This document shows positions 43,654 to 52,713 of a stretch of 64,000 nt of DNA, in pieces. Numbering within the stretch: position 1 is the stretch's first letter; each line of letters starts with the position of its first letter. The position numbers and the translations under genes are program-made. The notes under the pieces were generated by a model that was not told the DNA's origin, searched no databases, and worked only from the letters and a program-made list of their open reading frames with translations. The DNA is from JAGVJT01 sp964513205 (GTDB lineage Bacteria; Pseudomonadota; Gammaproteobacteria; Legionellales; Legionellaceae): assembly GCA_964513205.1 (NCBI GenBank), contig CAZELP010000001.1:1-64000 (forward strand), given 5' to 3'.

Positions 43654-44481
43654 ATGCTGATATTTCCAAATTTCAACCCCATCGCTTTTTCTATTGGACC
43701 TTTGGATGTTCGTTGGTATGGACTGATGTATCTTACAGGTTTTTGCTTGGCATGGCTTCTCGCCAAATGGCGAACCAAGCATTACCATCTTGATTGGACC
43801 GAAGAAGCAATTGGCGATCTCATTTTCTTTGCAGCCCTTGGCGTTATTTTAGGTGGACGCCTTGGATATGTTCTTTTTTATAAAACAACGGCATTGATAC
43901 ATGCACCTCTTTCCGTATTAAAACTCTGGGAAGGCGGCATGTCATTTCATGGCGGATTAATTGGCGTCCTGCTCGCTTTGTTGTATTTTTCTCGTAAAAT
44001 TCAAAAACCTTTTTTGGAAGTTCTTGATTTTACAGCACCTTTAGTGCCACTCGGTTTAGCAGCAGGACGAGCAGGAAATTTTATCAACGGCGAATTGTGG
44101 GGGCATCCTACCACCATGCCGTGGGGAATGGTTTTCCCTGACGTTGATTTTTTACCACGACATCCTTCACAGCTCTATGAATTAGGTTTGGAAGGCGGGC
44201 TATTGTTTGTGATATTATGGATTTACGCCAGTAAAAAACGTCCTCTTGGACGTGTGTCTGGTCTTTTCTTGATTGGTTATGCGGCATTTCGTATTTTTGT
44301 CGAATTTTTTCGCGAACCAGACATTCAACGCGGTTATTTGGCATTTGGTTGGCTTACAGAAGGGCAATTGCTTTCTGTCCCAATGTTACTTCTTGGCTTA
44401 TATTTATGGTGGTTTAAACACAATGAACACATACCTACAACTCATCAAACACATTCTGACCGAAGGAACACCAAAAGCTGA
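43654..44481 (+). CDS. lgt: Prolipoprotein diacylglyceryl transferase
   Basis: This 275-residue inner-membrane enzyme adds diacylglycerol to lipoprotein cysteines. It has seven hydrophobic helices, the M-S-F-H-G-G-L-I-G motif (about 107-115) and the signature G-R-A-G-N-F-I-N-G-E-L-W-G (about 138-150). The 3' end overlaps thyA by 59 bases. Confidence 0.96.
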   Translation: MLIFPNFNPIAFSIGPLDVRWYGLMYLTGFCLAWLLAKWRTKHYHLDWTEEAIGDLIFFAALGVILGGRLGYVLFYKTTALIHAPLSVLKLWEGGMSFHGGLIGVLLALLYFSRKIQKPFLEVLDFTAPLVPLGLAAGRAGNFINGELWGHPTTMPWGMVFPDVDFLPRHPSQLYELGLEGGLLFVILWIYASKKRPLGRVSGLFLIGYAAFRIFVEFFREPDIQRGYLAFGWLTEGQLLSVPMLLLGLYLWWFKHNEHIPTTHQTHSDRRNTKS

Positions 44482-45217
44482 TCGAACAGGAACAGGCACT
44501 TTATCTGTTTTTGGATACCAAATGCGTTTTAATTTAAACCAAGGATTCCCATTGGTCACCACAAAAAAACTGCATCTCAAAAGCATTGTGCATGAGTTGC
44601 TATGGTTTCTTAAAGGGGATACCAATATTGCGTATCTTAATGAGAACGGCGTCAGTATTTGGAACGAGTGGGCCGATGAGAATGGCGATCTAGGGCCAGT
44701 GTATGGCGCACAATGGCGCAATTGGAAAACAGAGCGTGGAGAAACGGTCGATCAATTATCCGAGCTCATTGAGCAAATCAAAACAAATCCCGACTCAAGA
44801 CGATTAATTGTCAGCGCATGGAATGTAGGCGCAATCCCTCAAATGGCACTGGCACCTTGCCACGCATTATTTCAATTCTATGTGGCAAATGGCCAACTCT
44901 CTTGCCAACTTTATCAACGCTCAGCAGATGTTTTTTTGGGGGTTCCTTTCAATATTGCATCATATGCCCTCTTGACGCATATGGTGGCGCAGCAATGTGG
45001 ACTTGCAGTAGGTGATTTTATTTGGACCGGTGGAGATTGCCATTTGTATGAAAATCATCTTGAACAAGCAAAACTTCAACTATCGCGAACACCACTTGCA
45101 TTACCCCAACTAAAAATTCATCGTTGTCCAAGCACACTTTTTGACTATGAGTTTAATGACTTTGAATTTTTAAATTACACTGCGCATCCAAGTATTAAAG
45201 CGCCAATTGCCGTCTAA
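44423..45217 (+). CDS. thyA: Thymidylate synthase
   Basis: This 264-residue folate-dependent enzyme makes dTMP from dUMP, and its length is identical to the E. coli protein. Catalytic Cys is in A-P-C-H-A-L-F-Q-F; R-T-G-T-G, G-P-V-Y-G-x-Q-W-R and Y-Q-R-S-A-D are present. ATG 44423 matches the family start, which places the first 59 bases inside lgt. Confidence 0.97.
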   Translation: MNTYLQLIKHILTEGTPKADRTGTGTLSVFGYQMRFNLNQGFPLVTTKKLHLKSIVHELLWFLKGDTNIAYLNENGVSIWNEWADENGDLGPVYGAQWRNWKTERGETVDQLSELIEQIKTNPDSRRLIVSAWNVGAIPQMALAPCHALFQFYVANGQLSCQLYQRSADVFLGVPFNIASYALLTHMVAQQCGLAVGDFIWTGGDCHLYENHLEQAKLQLSRTPLALPQLKIHRCPSTLFDYEFNDFEFLNYTAHPSIKAPIAV

Positions 45218-45224
45218 AAATCCC

Positions 45225-46148
45225 TCATGCGGGGGCTTTATTTGCAAGCTCTTGTAACACAACTTGATAGAAAGCCATGTTGTTTTTTCCTCTTTTTTTA
45301 ACATAATACATGGCTTCATCTGCTTCGGCCAATAGGCCTTGACCTTCAAGACTAGTCGAAGGAAATGTACTAATGCCAATACTCACCGATGTGCTGATTT
45401 GAATACGATTGACATCGAAGGGCAAAGCAAGCTCAGACAAGAGTTGTGCGGCCATGATTTGAATGTCAGAATTTGCGCAAAATCGGCTACTCATACAAAC
45501 AAATTCATCTCCGCCAATACGAGCCAAAAAATCTTCAGGAGCCAGTAGCTGCTTTAAACGTTTTGAAAACGCCAAGAGAAACTGATCGCCTTGAGCATGA
45601 CCAAATGTATCATTAATGGATTTGAAATTATCAATATCAATAAGCAAAATGGTAACAAAGGCAGATTCTGGTGACGCAATCTGCTGATTTAAAGCGTCAA
45701 GAAAGGCATCCACATTCATAAGCCCCGTCAATCTATCGTGATGAGCTAGAAAATAAAGCTTATCATGTACCGAACGCTCTTCCTTTGCATCTTGTAAAAG
45801 CACAGCAACCCAAATTCGCCCCTCATAAGACAAGGGACATAAACGAATATCCACCGGCAAAAGGTCGCCATTTTTTTGACAGGCATTGACCTTCAAACGA
45901 CGCCCCATTGTGCGCGCCAGAGGCTCCTTTAGATAGCCATGACGCAAGAACGTATGATCCGGCCGATTTGCCTCCGGAATTAACAAATCTATTGAACACC
46001 CAATCAGATTATCCTCTTCATATCCTAAAAGAGATAAGCCAGCCGGATTAATAAAACGAACAAGTCCTTGATCATCCATGAAGATAATCCCATCTGCACA
46101 AAATTCATAAAATTGTGTCAACAAATCCGTAAAAGGCTCCGTGTTCAT
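45225..46148 (-). CDS. PAS-GGDEF diguanylate cyclase
   Basis: This 307-residue cytoplasmic protein has a PAS domain (about 8-125) and a GGDEF domain (about 135-300). It has an intact R-I-G-G-D-E-F active site and D-I-D-N-F-K metal-binding segment, so it should make cyclic di-GMP. No RxxD inhibitory site is seen at the usual position. It has no membrane helices, so the PAS domain senses an intracellular cue. It converges on thyA with a seven-base gap. Confidence 0.9.
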   Translation of the reverse strand: MNTEPFTDLLTQFYEFCADGIIFMDDQGLVRFINPAGLSLLGYEEDNLIGCSIDLLIPEANRPDHTFLRHGYLKEPLARTMGRRLKVNACQKNGDLLPVDIRLCPLSYEGRIWVAVLLQDAKEERSVHDKLYFLAHHDRLTGLMNVDAFLDALNQQIASPESAFVTILLIDIDNFKSINDTFGHAQGDQFLLAFSKRLKQLLAPEDFLARIGGDEFVCMSSRFCANSDIQIMAAQLLSELALPFDVNRIQISTSVSIGISTFPSTSLEGQGLLAEADEAMYYVKKRGKNNMAFYQVVLQELANKAPA

Positions 46149-46308
46149 CGCCCAAATCCTTGTTCGTACTTAAATGCTTTATCCTATAGAGTAATATCAT
46201 AACATTTTGTTCTACCATTAACACCTTAATCGCTAACTTATTTCCTCTAAAACCCACATGGGCTTTTTTTCATGGACACAAAAAAGACAATTATGATATA
46301 GTATGGTC

Positions 46309-46314
46309 TATAAT
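46309..46314 (+). promoter_or_regulatory. TATAAT -10 element upstream of the papain-like protease gene
   Basis: A perfect TATAAT lies 18 bases before the chosen ATG (46333), leaving a very short leader. No convincing -35 is seen at 16-18 bases; AAGACA at 46284 is 19 bases away. Confidence 0.4.
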
Positions 46315-46332
46315 TTTACAATTGGAGCAGGC

Positions 46333-47409
46333 ATGACATATCAAAAAATAGGGTTACTGACATCTCTTTTCTTTTCCTCCTTTGTGTTTGCTCAAGATTT
46401 TGAATTTGAAGGTGAAATTCATCAACAAGTCCCTAAAAAAAATATCATCAAATCATTCCACCATTCGAACGCAAGTCAATCGCAAAATTCTGACAGCGTC
46501 ACGGTACTGAAAATGCACCTAAGTGATCGCGCCTGGGATAAAATTAACGAAAACGTCTCAGAAACAGCCACAGAAGCTCCAGTAGAAAAAACGGGTGACA
46601 AAAATGGTGTGCAACTTGGCATGGGCAATGTCCCTGTTTTGGATCAAGGACCTCACGGAACATGTGTCACTTTTGCAGCGACCGGTGCCATTGATGCTTT
46701 GCTGGAAGAAGGAGATTACATCAGTCAATTCTGCCAACTCCAATTGGGTAGTTACCTTGAGAAAAATGGCTATACATCAAGTGGTTGGAGTGGTTCTTTT
46801 GGTAATATTGTGTTGAATCAAATGCAGTCCTTTGGAATCATCACAAAAGACACACAAACCAATGTCGGATGTGGCGGCTACAAAGAGTATCCATCCTGGA
46901 CCTCAGACATTCCAAATGATTCGCTTTCTCTTGTAGATTATCATGATTTGAGCATCCCACTCTCTGAACGTATAGGCTGGACAAATATCATCGATTACTA
47001 CAGCTTTTTCAAACAAGAAACCACACCAGAACAGACATTGAATCAAGTGAAAAATACACTGAAGTCAGGTGACCGCATGATTTTTGGTGCACTTTTATTC
47101 CGAGTTGATCTGGGTGTTGCAGGTGCTGTTGGCAAACATAAAGTCATGAATGACACTTGGGTTTTCACGCCAGAAGTGAAAAAAGCAATCGAGGAAAGAG
47201 ATGAACAAGTGGGCGGACATGAAATGATCATCACAGGATATGATGACAATGCCGTTGCCTTTGACAGCACAGGTCAGGCGCACAAGGGCTTATTGACCCT
47301 ACGCAATTCATGGGGAGAAAAATATGGAAATGGCGGGACTTTTTACATGTCTTATGATTACTTCAAAACACTCGCAGTAGAAGTCATCCGAATCCGCAAA
47401 CTATACTAA
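46333..47409 (+). CDS. Exported papain-like (C1 family) cysteine protease
   Basis: This 358-residue protein has a signal peptide (residues 1-21, ending V-F-A-Q), a low-complexity pro-like region to about 85, and a C1 peptidase domain. Catalytic Cys is in D-Q-G-P-H-G-T-C, His in V-G-G-H-E-M-I-I-T-G-Y and Asn in R-N-S-W-G, so it looks active. ATG 46333 has GGAGCAGG upstream. Similar C1 proteases occur in Legionella and can be secreted into hosts. Its stop overlaps the end of the convergent glycosyltransferase gene by four bases. Confidence 0.87.
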   Translation: MTYQKIGLLTSLFFSSFVFAQDFEFEGEIHQQVPKKNIIKSFHHSNASQSQNSDSVTVLKMHLSDRAWDKINENVSETATEAPVEKTGDKNGVQLGMGNVPVLDQGPHGTCVTFAATGAIDALLEEGDYISQFCQLQLGSYLEKNGYTSSGWSGSFGNIVLNQMQSFGIITKDTQTNVGCGGYKEYPSWTSDIPNDSLSLVDYHDLSIPLSERIGWTNIIDYYSFFKQETTPEQTLNQVKNTLKSGDRMIFGALLFRVDLGVAGAVGKHKVMNDTWVFTPEVKKAIEERDEQVGGHEMIITGYDDNAVAFDSTGQAHKGLLTLRNSWGEKYGNGGTFYMSYDYFKTLAVEVIRIRKLY

Positions 47410-48527
47410 TTGATCAACTCATCAACTGCGCGAAAATGCGCATCCCAACTGGGCGGCTTATACTCTAAAAGCCGCTTCAGTTGAGCCTCACGATGTTCAC
47501 TTTTCGGCTTCGCATACTCAAGAATCAGACGCTCCCACCCTATCCCATCAATTGGGTCAAGATACTCTGGAATATCCTGAGCTATTTCATGAAAAACAGG
47601 TAGATTACTGGCAATCACCGGAACATGTAAAGACAATGCCTCAACCAATCCCAAACCAAAACCTTCAGCAAAAGAAGGAATTAATACGGCTCGAGCATGC
47701 TGAATATATGTCATCAACAGCTCATCAGCACAATGACGAAGCTCTGTCACCGTGTCAGAAAGACAAACCGAACGCTCCAAAATATCCAAAACCTGCTCGC
47801 ATTCCCAGCCTCGTTTACCAATCACAAACAAATGTGGAGCATTTTTGCCATATTTTTGTGAAAGATTGCGCCACACATGTAATATGAGCAAATGATTTTT
47901 ACGAGGTTCTATTGTGCAGTGCATGACAAAATAAGGCTTCAATAAAGGAGGCTCGGTTGTTTGGGAGATTTTTAAGCTTGATCCCAGCCATGCCACGCTG
48001 GTTTTAGGAAGAGCGGGTGTGTAAGCACGCAATGAAGCCAAAGTCGCACTAGAATTCACTATAATCCGCTCTGCATGTCGCAAAATAAAATCGAGTTTTT
48101 TTTGATGCCGCAGCGCTTCCCCTGGAAAACAATATTCCGGGTAATCGATTGGAATGAGATCATGCACGAAAAAAATCGGCACAATTTTATAGCGCTTCAT
48201 CAATCGCTCGTAATCTTTTCTTTCAGGCGAGACATGACCTGTGTTCACTAGAAAAAGCGTATCAGTATGATGCACCGATTTAAACACCGCGCGACAAAAT
48301 AACCATGGCACACAGAGGGTCTCATCTGGATTCAAAAGCCAATCAAACAGAATTTGAGAAGAGACATTGGGCAACAGCCAAGTTCGTCCCAACCAACGCA
48401 CAAGAGCGTATGCTCGCGACCCATAATGACGTATATAAGCCATGGTCACTCTATCAATACCCGTCATTCCCTTTTTTTTCATGCGATAGCGAAAAACTCT
48501 GGTCACATCGAGAATAAATTGCGTCAT
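47406..48527 (-). CDS. Glycosyltransferase, family 4 (GT-B) type
   Basis: This 373-residue GT-B protein has a C-terminal donor domain with E-P-R-K-N-H (about 205-210), I-G-K-R-G-W and P-S-F-A-E-G-F-G-L-G-L-V-E-A (about 293-306), the E-x7-E signature of GT4. The N-terminal D-V-T-R matches a subgroup that processes surface polysaccharides. ATG 48527 overlaps the stop of the Stealth-like gene (ATGA). It is last in the five-gene operon 52467-47406. Confidence 0.88.
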   Translation of the reverse strand: MTQFILDVTRVFRYRMKKKGMTGIDRVTMAYIRHYGSRAYALVRWLGRTWLLPNVSSQILFDWLLNPDETLCVPWLFCRAVFKSVHHTDTLFLVNTGHVSPERKDYERLMKRYKIVPIFFVHDLIPIDYPEYCFPGEALRHQKKLDFILRHAERIIVNSSATLASLRAYTPALPKTSVAWLGSSLKISQTTEPPLLKPYFVMHCTIEPRKNHLLILHVWRNLSQKYGKNAPHLFVIGKRGWECEQVLDILERSVCLSDTVTELRHCADELLMTYIQHARAVLIPSFAEGFGLGLVEALSLHVPVIASNLPVFHEIAQDIPEYLDPIDGIGWERLILEYAKPKSEHREAQLKRLLEYKPPSWDAHFRAVDELIN

Positions 48528-49483
48528 GGAGCTCTCACAAGATGGTGATCTAACCACTCTAAAAGAGAATGTCGTAATGCAGAAGAGGCCTGATCAAGAC
48601 TTTGCATGCACACAAAAGCCACTTGCTCATCTTTTGATGCATGATGAAGACGTTTTTCAATTTTCGTACCAGCATGATGAGCCGGATTAACCATGACTGT
48701 TTTTAAACGATCATCATAAACAACTCGATTTGCTTTAATATCAAGATGTGTAAAAAAAGGAACGCTAGATAAATGCTTCGGGTCACGAAAAGCATAATTC
48801 AAATTCGAGATCCACTCATGCTGCTCCATATAAACACTCGCTGTCTTTTGATGCAATGGAAAAGGAGCATGAGGTAAAAGATAATAACGATTTTTAAAAC
48901 CGGCCATCTGCGCACTTTTTTCTTGCCAAGCTCGATGTGGATCGAGCTTCGGCAAAGGAATATGACAGATTGCTTTCATGCGATTAATCCATTTATGAGA
49001 CGTTTGTGTTTTCCAATCTCCACGAAGAACCAAACGATCTTGCCTAAAAAAATCTTCACGATGAACTGGACGTATCACAAAAAAATCATCATTAAGATAT
49101 AAAAATTGTTCGGATAAATTAGGAATATGCCAAATCAACCACTCTACGCCAAGACTGTTAAAAATAGGTGTGCGAACATTCAATGCATTCAACAACACGT
49201 TTTGGTCGATAATTTTTATTTTATTTCTAAAAGCGGTATCTGGTAATTGCTCGAGTGCTGAAGGGGTTTGGGCATTAGTGAGAATATAAATTCTCCGCAA
49301 CCAAGGTAAATTGCGCATTAACCCAAGCAAACAATAATAAATTTCATTCCACTGTTGATAACGCGTCGGTTCTATTGCCACTTTAGGAGATAAACCTTGA
49401 GCCAAACAAAAAGCATTCAGTTTGGCCTGATACTCAGGATCATATCCATCCACCCAGGAAATGACCGCATCAATTGGCTTCAT
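48524..49483 (-). CDS. Stealth-family sugar-phosphate transferase
   Basis: This 319-residue protein carries the Stealth conserved regions: CR1 I-D-A-V-I-S-W-V-D-G-Y-D-P (residues 4-16), CR2 around W-N-E-I-Y-Y-C...R-R-I-Y-I-L-T-N-A-Q, and CR3 L-S-E-Q-F-L-Y-L-N-D-D-F-F. Such enzymes (NeisseriaSacB/XcbA type) transfer sugar-1-phosphate to build phosphodiester-linked glycans. Two bases separate it from the ATP-grasp gene upstream. Confidence 0.87.
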   Translation of the reverse strand: MKPIDAVISWVDGYDPEYQAKLNAFCLAQGLSPKVAIEPTRYQQWNEIYYCLLGLMRNLPWLRRIYILTNAQTPSALEQLPDTAFRNKIKIIDQNVLLNALNVRTPIFNSLGVEWLIWHIPNLSEQFLYLNDDFFVIRPVHREDFFRQDRLVLRGDWKTQTSHKWINRMKAICHIPLPKLDPHRAWQEKSAQMAGFKNRYYLLPHAPFPLHQKTASVYMEQHEWISNLNYAFRDPKHLSSVPFFTHLDIKANRVVYDDRLKTVMVNPAHHAGTKIEKRLHHASKDEQVAFVCMQSLDQASSALRHSLLEWLDHHLVRAP

Positions 49484-49485
49484 TG

Positions 49486-50427
49486 CTACCCCAGTGTTTT
49501 ACTAAATGCAATTCGCTCATCTACAGAAAACCGCCCTGTGGCAGCATGTGCTTCTATTGCACGATAGCGATCTAAAATGCCAATACGGTTCGCAATTTGA
49601 ATATTCAAGCCAGGACGCGCATTGAGCTCAAGCATTAGCGGTCCATGATCTTTATCTAATACAATGTCAACACCAAGATATCCAAGACCTGTCAACTCAT
49701 AACAACGAGCCGCAATTTCTAAAATTTTGTCCCAATAAGGAACTTGCAAATTCAAAGTTGAGTTCAACGTATCTGGATGATAATCGATGACATCATTATG
49801 AAAGACACCGCCCAAAGTTAAACCGGAAGACAATTCGACACCAACACCAATGGCGCCTTGATGCAAATTGGCTTTTCCTCCAGATAAACGTGTTGGTAAT
49901 CGGACCATGGCCATTGCTGGATACCCTAGCAACGTGATGACTCGAATATCAGGCACACCCTCATGACTAATATCGGCAAAAACAGGATCAACCACAACAC
50001 GATGTTCAACAATCGCGTAATCGGCATGCCCACCTAAACTATAAGCACCAGACAAAAGACAAGATAAATGATACCCAATTTCTTGTGTTGTCAAAATCTT
50101 GCCATTAATCTGGCGATATTTACCAAACACACGCCCGGTAATCACTAAAATACCATCACCACCTGCACCATGAGCAGGTTTGATCACAAAATCAGTGTAA
50201 GGCTCTAGCAAGGCATCTAAGCACTTAATTTGGCGTTCAGTTTCAATCAAAGTATATAAAGGAGGAACCGCTATTCCGGCGGATAAAGCCAAACGTTTTG
50301 TTTGCAGTTTATCATCCACCAGTGGAAATAGCTTTCTTGGATTATAACGTAACACATAATCACTATTACGACGATTAATGCTTAAAATACCCCTTTGTTT
50401 TAATCGACGATAAATGTTCCACATCAC
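49486..50427 (-). CDS. ATP-grasp alpha-L-glutamate ligase-like protein
   Basis: This 313-residue ATP-grasp protein of the RimK-like subgroup has nucleotide motif F-V-I-K-P-A-H-G-A-G-G-D-G-I (about 95-108) and C-terminal metal-binding M-L-E-L-N-A-R-P-G-L (about 265-274). Proteins of this type recur next to an inactive-transglutaminase/7TM protein and a retropepsin-like protein in gammaproteobacteria, as here. The substrate is unknown; an amino acid or peptide ligation at the membrane is inferred. It overlaps the upstream gene by ATGA. Confidence 0.85.
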   Translation of the reverse strand: MMWNIYRRLKQRGILSINRRNSDYVLRYNPRKLFPLVDDKLQTKRLALSAGIAVPPLYTLIETERQIKCLDALLEPYTDFVIKPAHGAGGDGILVITGRVFGKYRQINGKILTTQEIGYHLSCLLSGAYSLGGHADYAIVEHRVVVDPVFADISHEGVPDIRVITLLGYPAMAMVRLPTRLSGGKANLHQGAIGVGVELSSGLTLGGVFHNDVIDYHPDTLNSTLNLQVPYWDKILEIAARCYELTGLGYLGVDIVLDKDHGPLMLELNARPGLNIQIANRIGILDRYRAIEAHAATGRFSVDERIAFSKTLG

Positions 50428-51947
50428 TCTTTACCCGCCAATGCTTTGAATCGAACCAACTCAGCCAAACGATACCCTCGGTATTGTCCGAACCATAAAA
50501 TCAAAGCCAATAAAACCAACAAAAGCTCAGGAAAAGCAAACATCAAATACTGTATTGTCGGTTTATTCATGACGGCAAAAGCAACCACAGCAGCAAATAA
50601 ACTTCCCACTCCAGATTTGATGGCATCCGAAGCGCCACGCTCATCCCACATGATACACATACGCTCGATGGTCATTGTGAGGATGATCATCGGAAATAGT
50701 GCAACAGAAAGACCCGAATCCAACTCCAATCGCTGGCTCAAAATACTAATGAGAATCATCAGCATAATCACAACAGTCAAAATTGCAGCCAGTCTCGGCA
50801 CCAAAAGCAATCGCAATTGATCAAGATAAAAACGAGCCAGAAGACCAAAGGATACGATGGTAATAAATAAGATAATGCCCCAAATGACATGCGTTTCACG
50901 AAACGCCAGTGCAATCAAAACAGGCATAAACGTACCAAACGTTTTCAAGCCTATAAAGTTGCGCAACAACAAGATGATAAAAGCACCAATCGGAACTGTT
51001 AACAAGATTTTAAATGTCTCCTGGACATTAATGGGCAATTGCAATAGAGAGAACTTCAGTAACTGGGAATTGATATTTAATCCTCTTGCTTTTGCAAGGT
51101 TGAGGGCGTTAACCGGCGCTGGCGAAAGCGTCACATTAAATTGTATTTTTTTGCCACCCGATACCTCATACATCGGATCATGCCCATATTGCCAAATCAA
51201 AAAGTCTTTTGGCAGTCCTGCAGAACCTGTCTTTGGATTAATGTAAATCCAGTTTTTATCATTGAAGACCGCAAGCAACCAATCAAAACTCACCTTGTTT
51301 TGTTGTGCCAAATAAAAACCTTGTACAGGAACTGCTTGAATCTTGGCAAGATTTAGGACGCTCACAGCAGCAAAAACCACACGCGAAGGGCTCGCCTCAC
51401 CATTCATGAGAAGTTTCGCATTTCCATCATTTCTGTTGAGCTCTTTTACAGTACTTTGCGCAAAAGTTTGAATATCAGCCGAAGACTCTCGTGCACGTGA
51501 AATTAAAGTATTTGCAGCTATTTTTTGACTATCAGTGAAAGCTGTGGCAGGTAATTTTCCTGGTTTTTTCAAATTGGTGTCGTGGTGCTCGGTGTCTTTT
51601 AAAATCACACGATAGTAAAGTGATTGAGGTCCAAATCCACGTCTCAGTGACCAAACCACACGACGATTATTTCCGCTTAAATTGGTTGTAACACCGTAAT
51701 TTTGAGAAACAAAATATTCATCCAATATGGCAACATTCGGTGGCATATACGGAATTGAAAAACTTGCTTTTACTGGGGTATTGCGCTCTGCATCAAACCT
51801 AAGGTTTGCTTCAACCACCCAACTATTGACATTTTCATCAGATTTCAACGGTACATCTAGCACAAAATGGCGATAAAAAAATAAACCCAATCCCAGCACA
51901 AATAAAACAGTAATTAGGCCATACAAATGATGCTTACTGGCTTTCAT
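50424..51947 (-). CDS. Inactive transglutaminase-like protein fused to a multi-pass membrane domain
   Basis: This 507-residue protein has an N-terminal helix (about 8-28), a periplasmic transglutaminase-like domain (about 40-285) without any cysteine, hence inactive as a thiol enzyme, and a C-terminal block of about seven transmembrane helices (about 308-490). This matches the family known as inactive transglutaminase fused to 7 transmembrane helices. The only Cys in the protein is in the membrane part (R-M-C-I-M-W). It overlaps its retropepsin-like neighbour by 14 bases and the ATP-grasp gene by four. Confidence 0.86.
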   Translation of the reverse strand: MKASKHHLYGLITVLFVLGLGLFFYRHFVLDVPLKSDENVNSWVVEANLRFDAERNTPVKASFSIPYMPPNVAILDEYFVSQNYGVTTNLSGNNRRVVWSLRRGFGPQSLYYRVILKDTEHHDTNLKKPGKLPATAFTDSQKIAANTLISRARESSADIQTFAQSTVKELNRNDGNAKLLMNGEASPSRVVFAAVSVLNLAKIQAVPVQGFYLAQQNKVSFDWLLAVFNDKNWIYINPKTGSAGLPKDFLIWQYGHDPMYEVSGGKKIQFNVTLSPAPVNALNLAKARGLNINSQLLKFSLLQLPINVQETFKILLTVPIGAFIILLLRNFIGLKTFGTFMPVLIALAFRETHVIWGIILFITIVSFGLLARFYLDQLRLLLVPRLAAILTVVIMLMILISILSQRLELDSGLSVALFPMIILTMTIERMCIMWDERGASDAIKSGVGSLFAAVVAFAVMNKPTIQYLMFAFPELLLVLLALILWFGQYRGYRLAELVRFKALAGKE

Positions 51948-52467
51948 GTTTCTTGTCCAAATGTTTTTTAAGCGTAAATTTTAGCGAAGGGTCGATGACC
52001 CCGTTGAAGGCGATTAATGCCTCTCGTCCCAGCAATAAAGGATAATTGAAACGTTTGCGATTCGTTAGATTCACACGAATGCTTCTCACTGTATCTCCAA
52101 GCTGAACACGCATTCGCACAACGGGGCGACGAATGGCTGTTTTCGATACTGGCGCAATACGCGACTCACCTGAACGAATTTTAATATTTACATCACCAAT
52201 GTATTCACATGTGAACTCTTGATCCCCATTTTTTTTATCAGGCACAACAAAACGCAAGTAGGCTTTCCCATCAAGACTCACTTCCCGAATCGATCGGGCA
52301 TTCAAGGAAGCCGACTTTGCTCCCGTGTCCAATTTCGCAGATACCTGCAATTTTTTATCAAGTAGAGTCACTTTCTCGATGTATCCATAAACAACTTTCG
52401 CATCGCCTGCCATAGAAAACTCCGAAAAAAGCAGTGTGAACAAAAATAACATCTTTAACACGCGCAT
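51934..52467 (-). CDS. Exported retropepsin-like protease (RimB / ATP-dependent zinc protease family)
   Basis: This 177-residue protein has a signal peptide (about 3-20, ending S-M-A-G) and a single-lobed aspartic protease domain with K-L-D-T-G-A-K-S-A-S (catalytic Asp-Thr-Gly about 48-50) and P-L-L-L-G-R-E-A. The family name 'ATP-dependent zinc protease' is historical. ATG 52467 is preferred over a TTG at 52482. It opens the five-gene operon. Confidence 0.87.
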   Translation of the reverse strand: MRVLKMLFLFTLLFSEFSMAGDAKVVYGYIEKVTLLDKKLQVSAKLDTGAKSASLNARSIREVSLDGKAYLRFVVPDKKNGDQEFTCEYIGDVNIKIRSGESRIAPVSKTAIRRPVVRMRVQLGDTVRSIRVNLTNRKRFNYPLLLGREALIAFNGVIDPSLKFTLKKHLDKKHESQ

Positions 52468-52511
52468 TACTATTCTATCCAAATCAGAAAAATGTTCTAA
52501 TCGTACCAGGT

Positions 52512-52562
52512 TTGCTTCCTATCAGTCTACAGCCGTGGCTTTTTACCACGGAGCAGAAGCAA
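52512..52562. repeat. Compound inverted repeat, possible IS200/IS605-type end remnant
   Basis: An inner hairpin CCGTGG-CTTTTTA-CCACGG (52533-52551) is enclosed by outer arms TTGCTTC (52512-52518) and GAAGCAA (52556-52562). Imperfect-loop hairpins of this form resemble the subterminal ends of IS200/IS605 and TnpB-linked elements. No transposase or TnpB gene is present, so it would be a solo end or an unrelated palindromic repeat. It lies in the 52468-52713 gap, which otherwise holds no gene. Confidence 0.4.
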
Positions 52563-52713
52563 GTCCATTTATGTTATTCCATCTCATGCTTTGTTTGTGG
52601 TAGAATTACAGATTGCCAATTGAGCTGAATTGACTCAAATTGAAATCATCCTTGCCAATTTCATAAAAATCAAATATAATCCCAACATCTTCGTATCCAT
52701 TGAAGCCCAATGA

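Noticed and set aside
46252..46270. CCC-ACAT-GGG plus T-run as an intrinsic terminator
   Set aside because: The stem is only three base pairs; the T-run alone does not support a call.
50891..50906. GCGTTTCACGAAACGC as a parS site
   Set aside because: It shares TTTCACG with the parS consensus but the palindrome centre differs, and it lies in the coding sequence of the 7TM protein. I found no full parS consensus in the window by eye.
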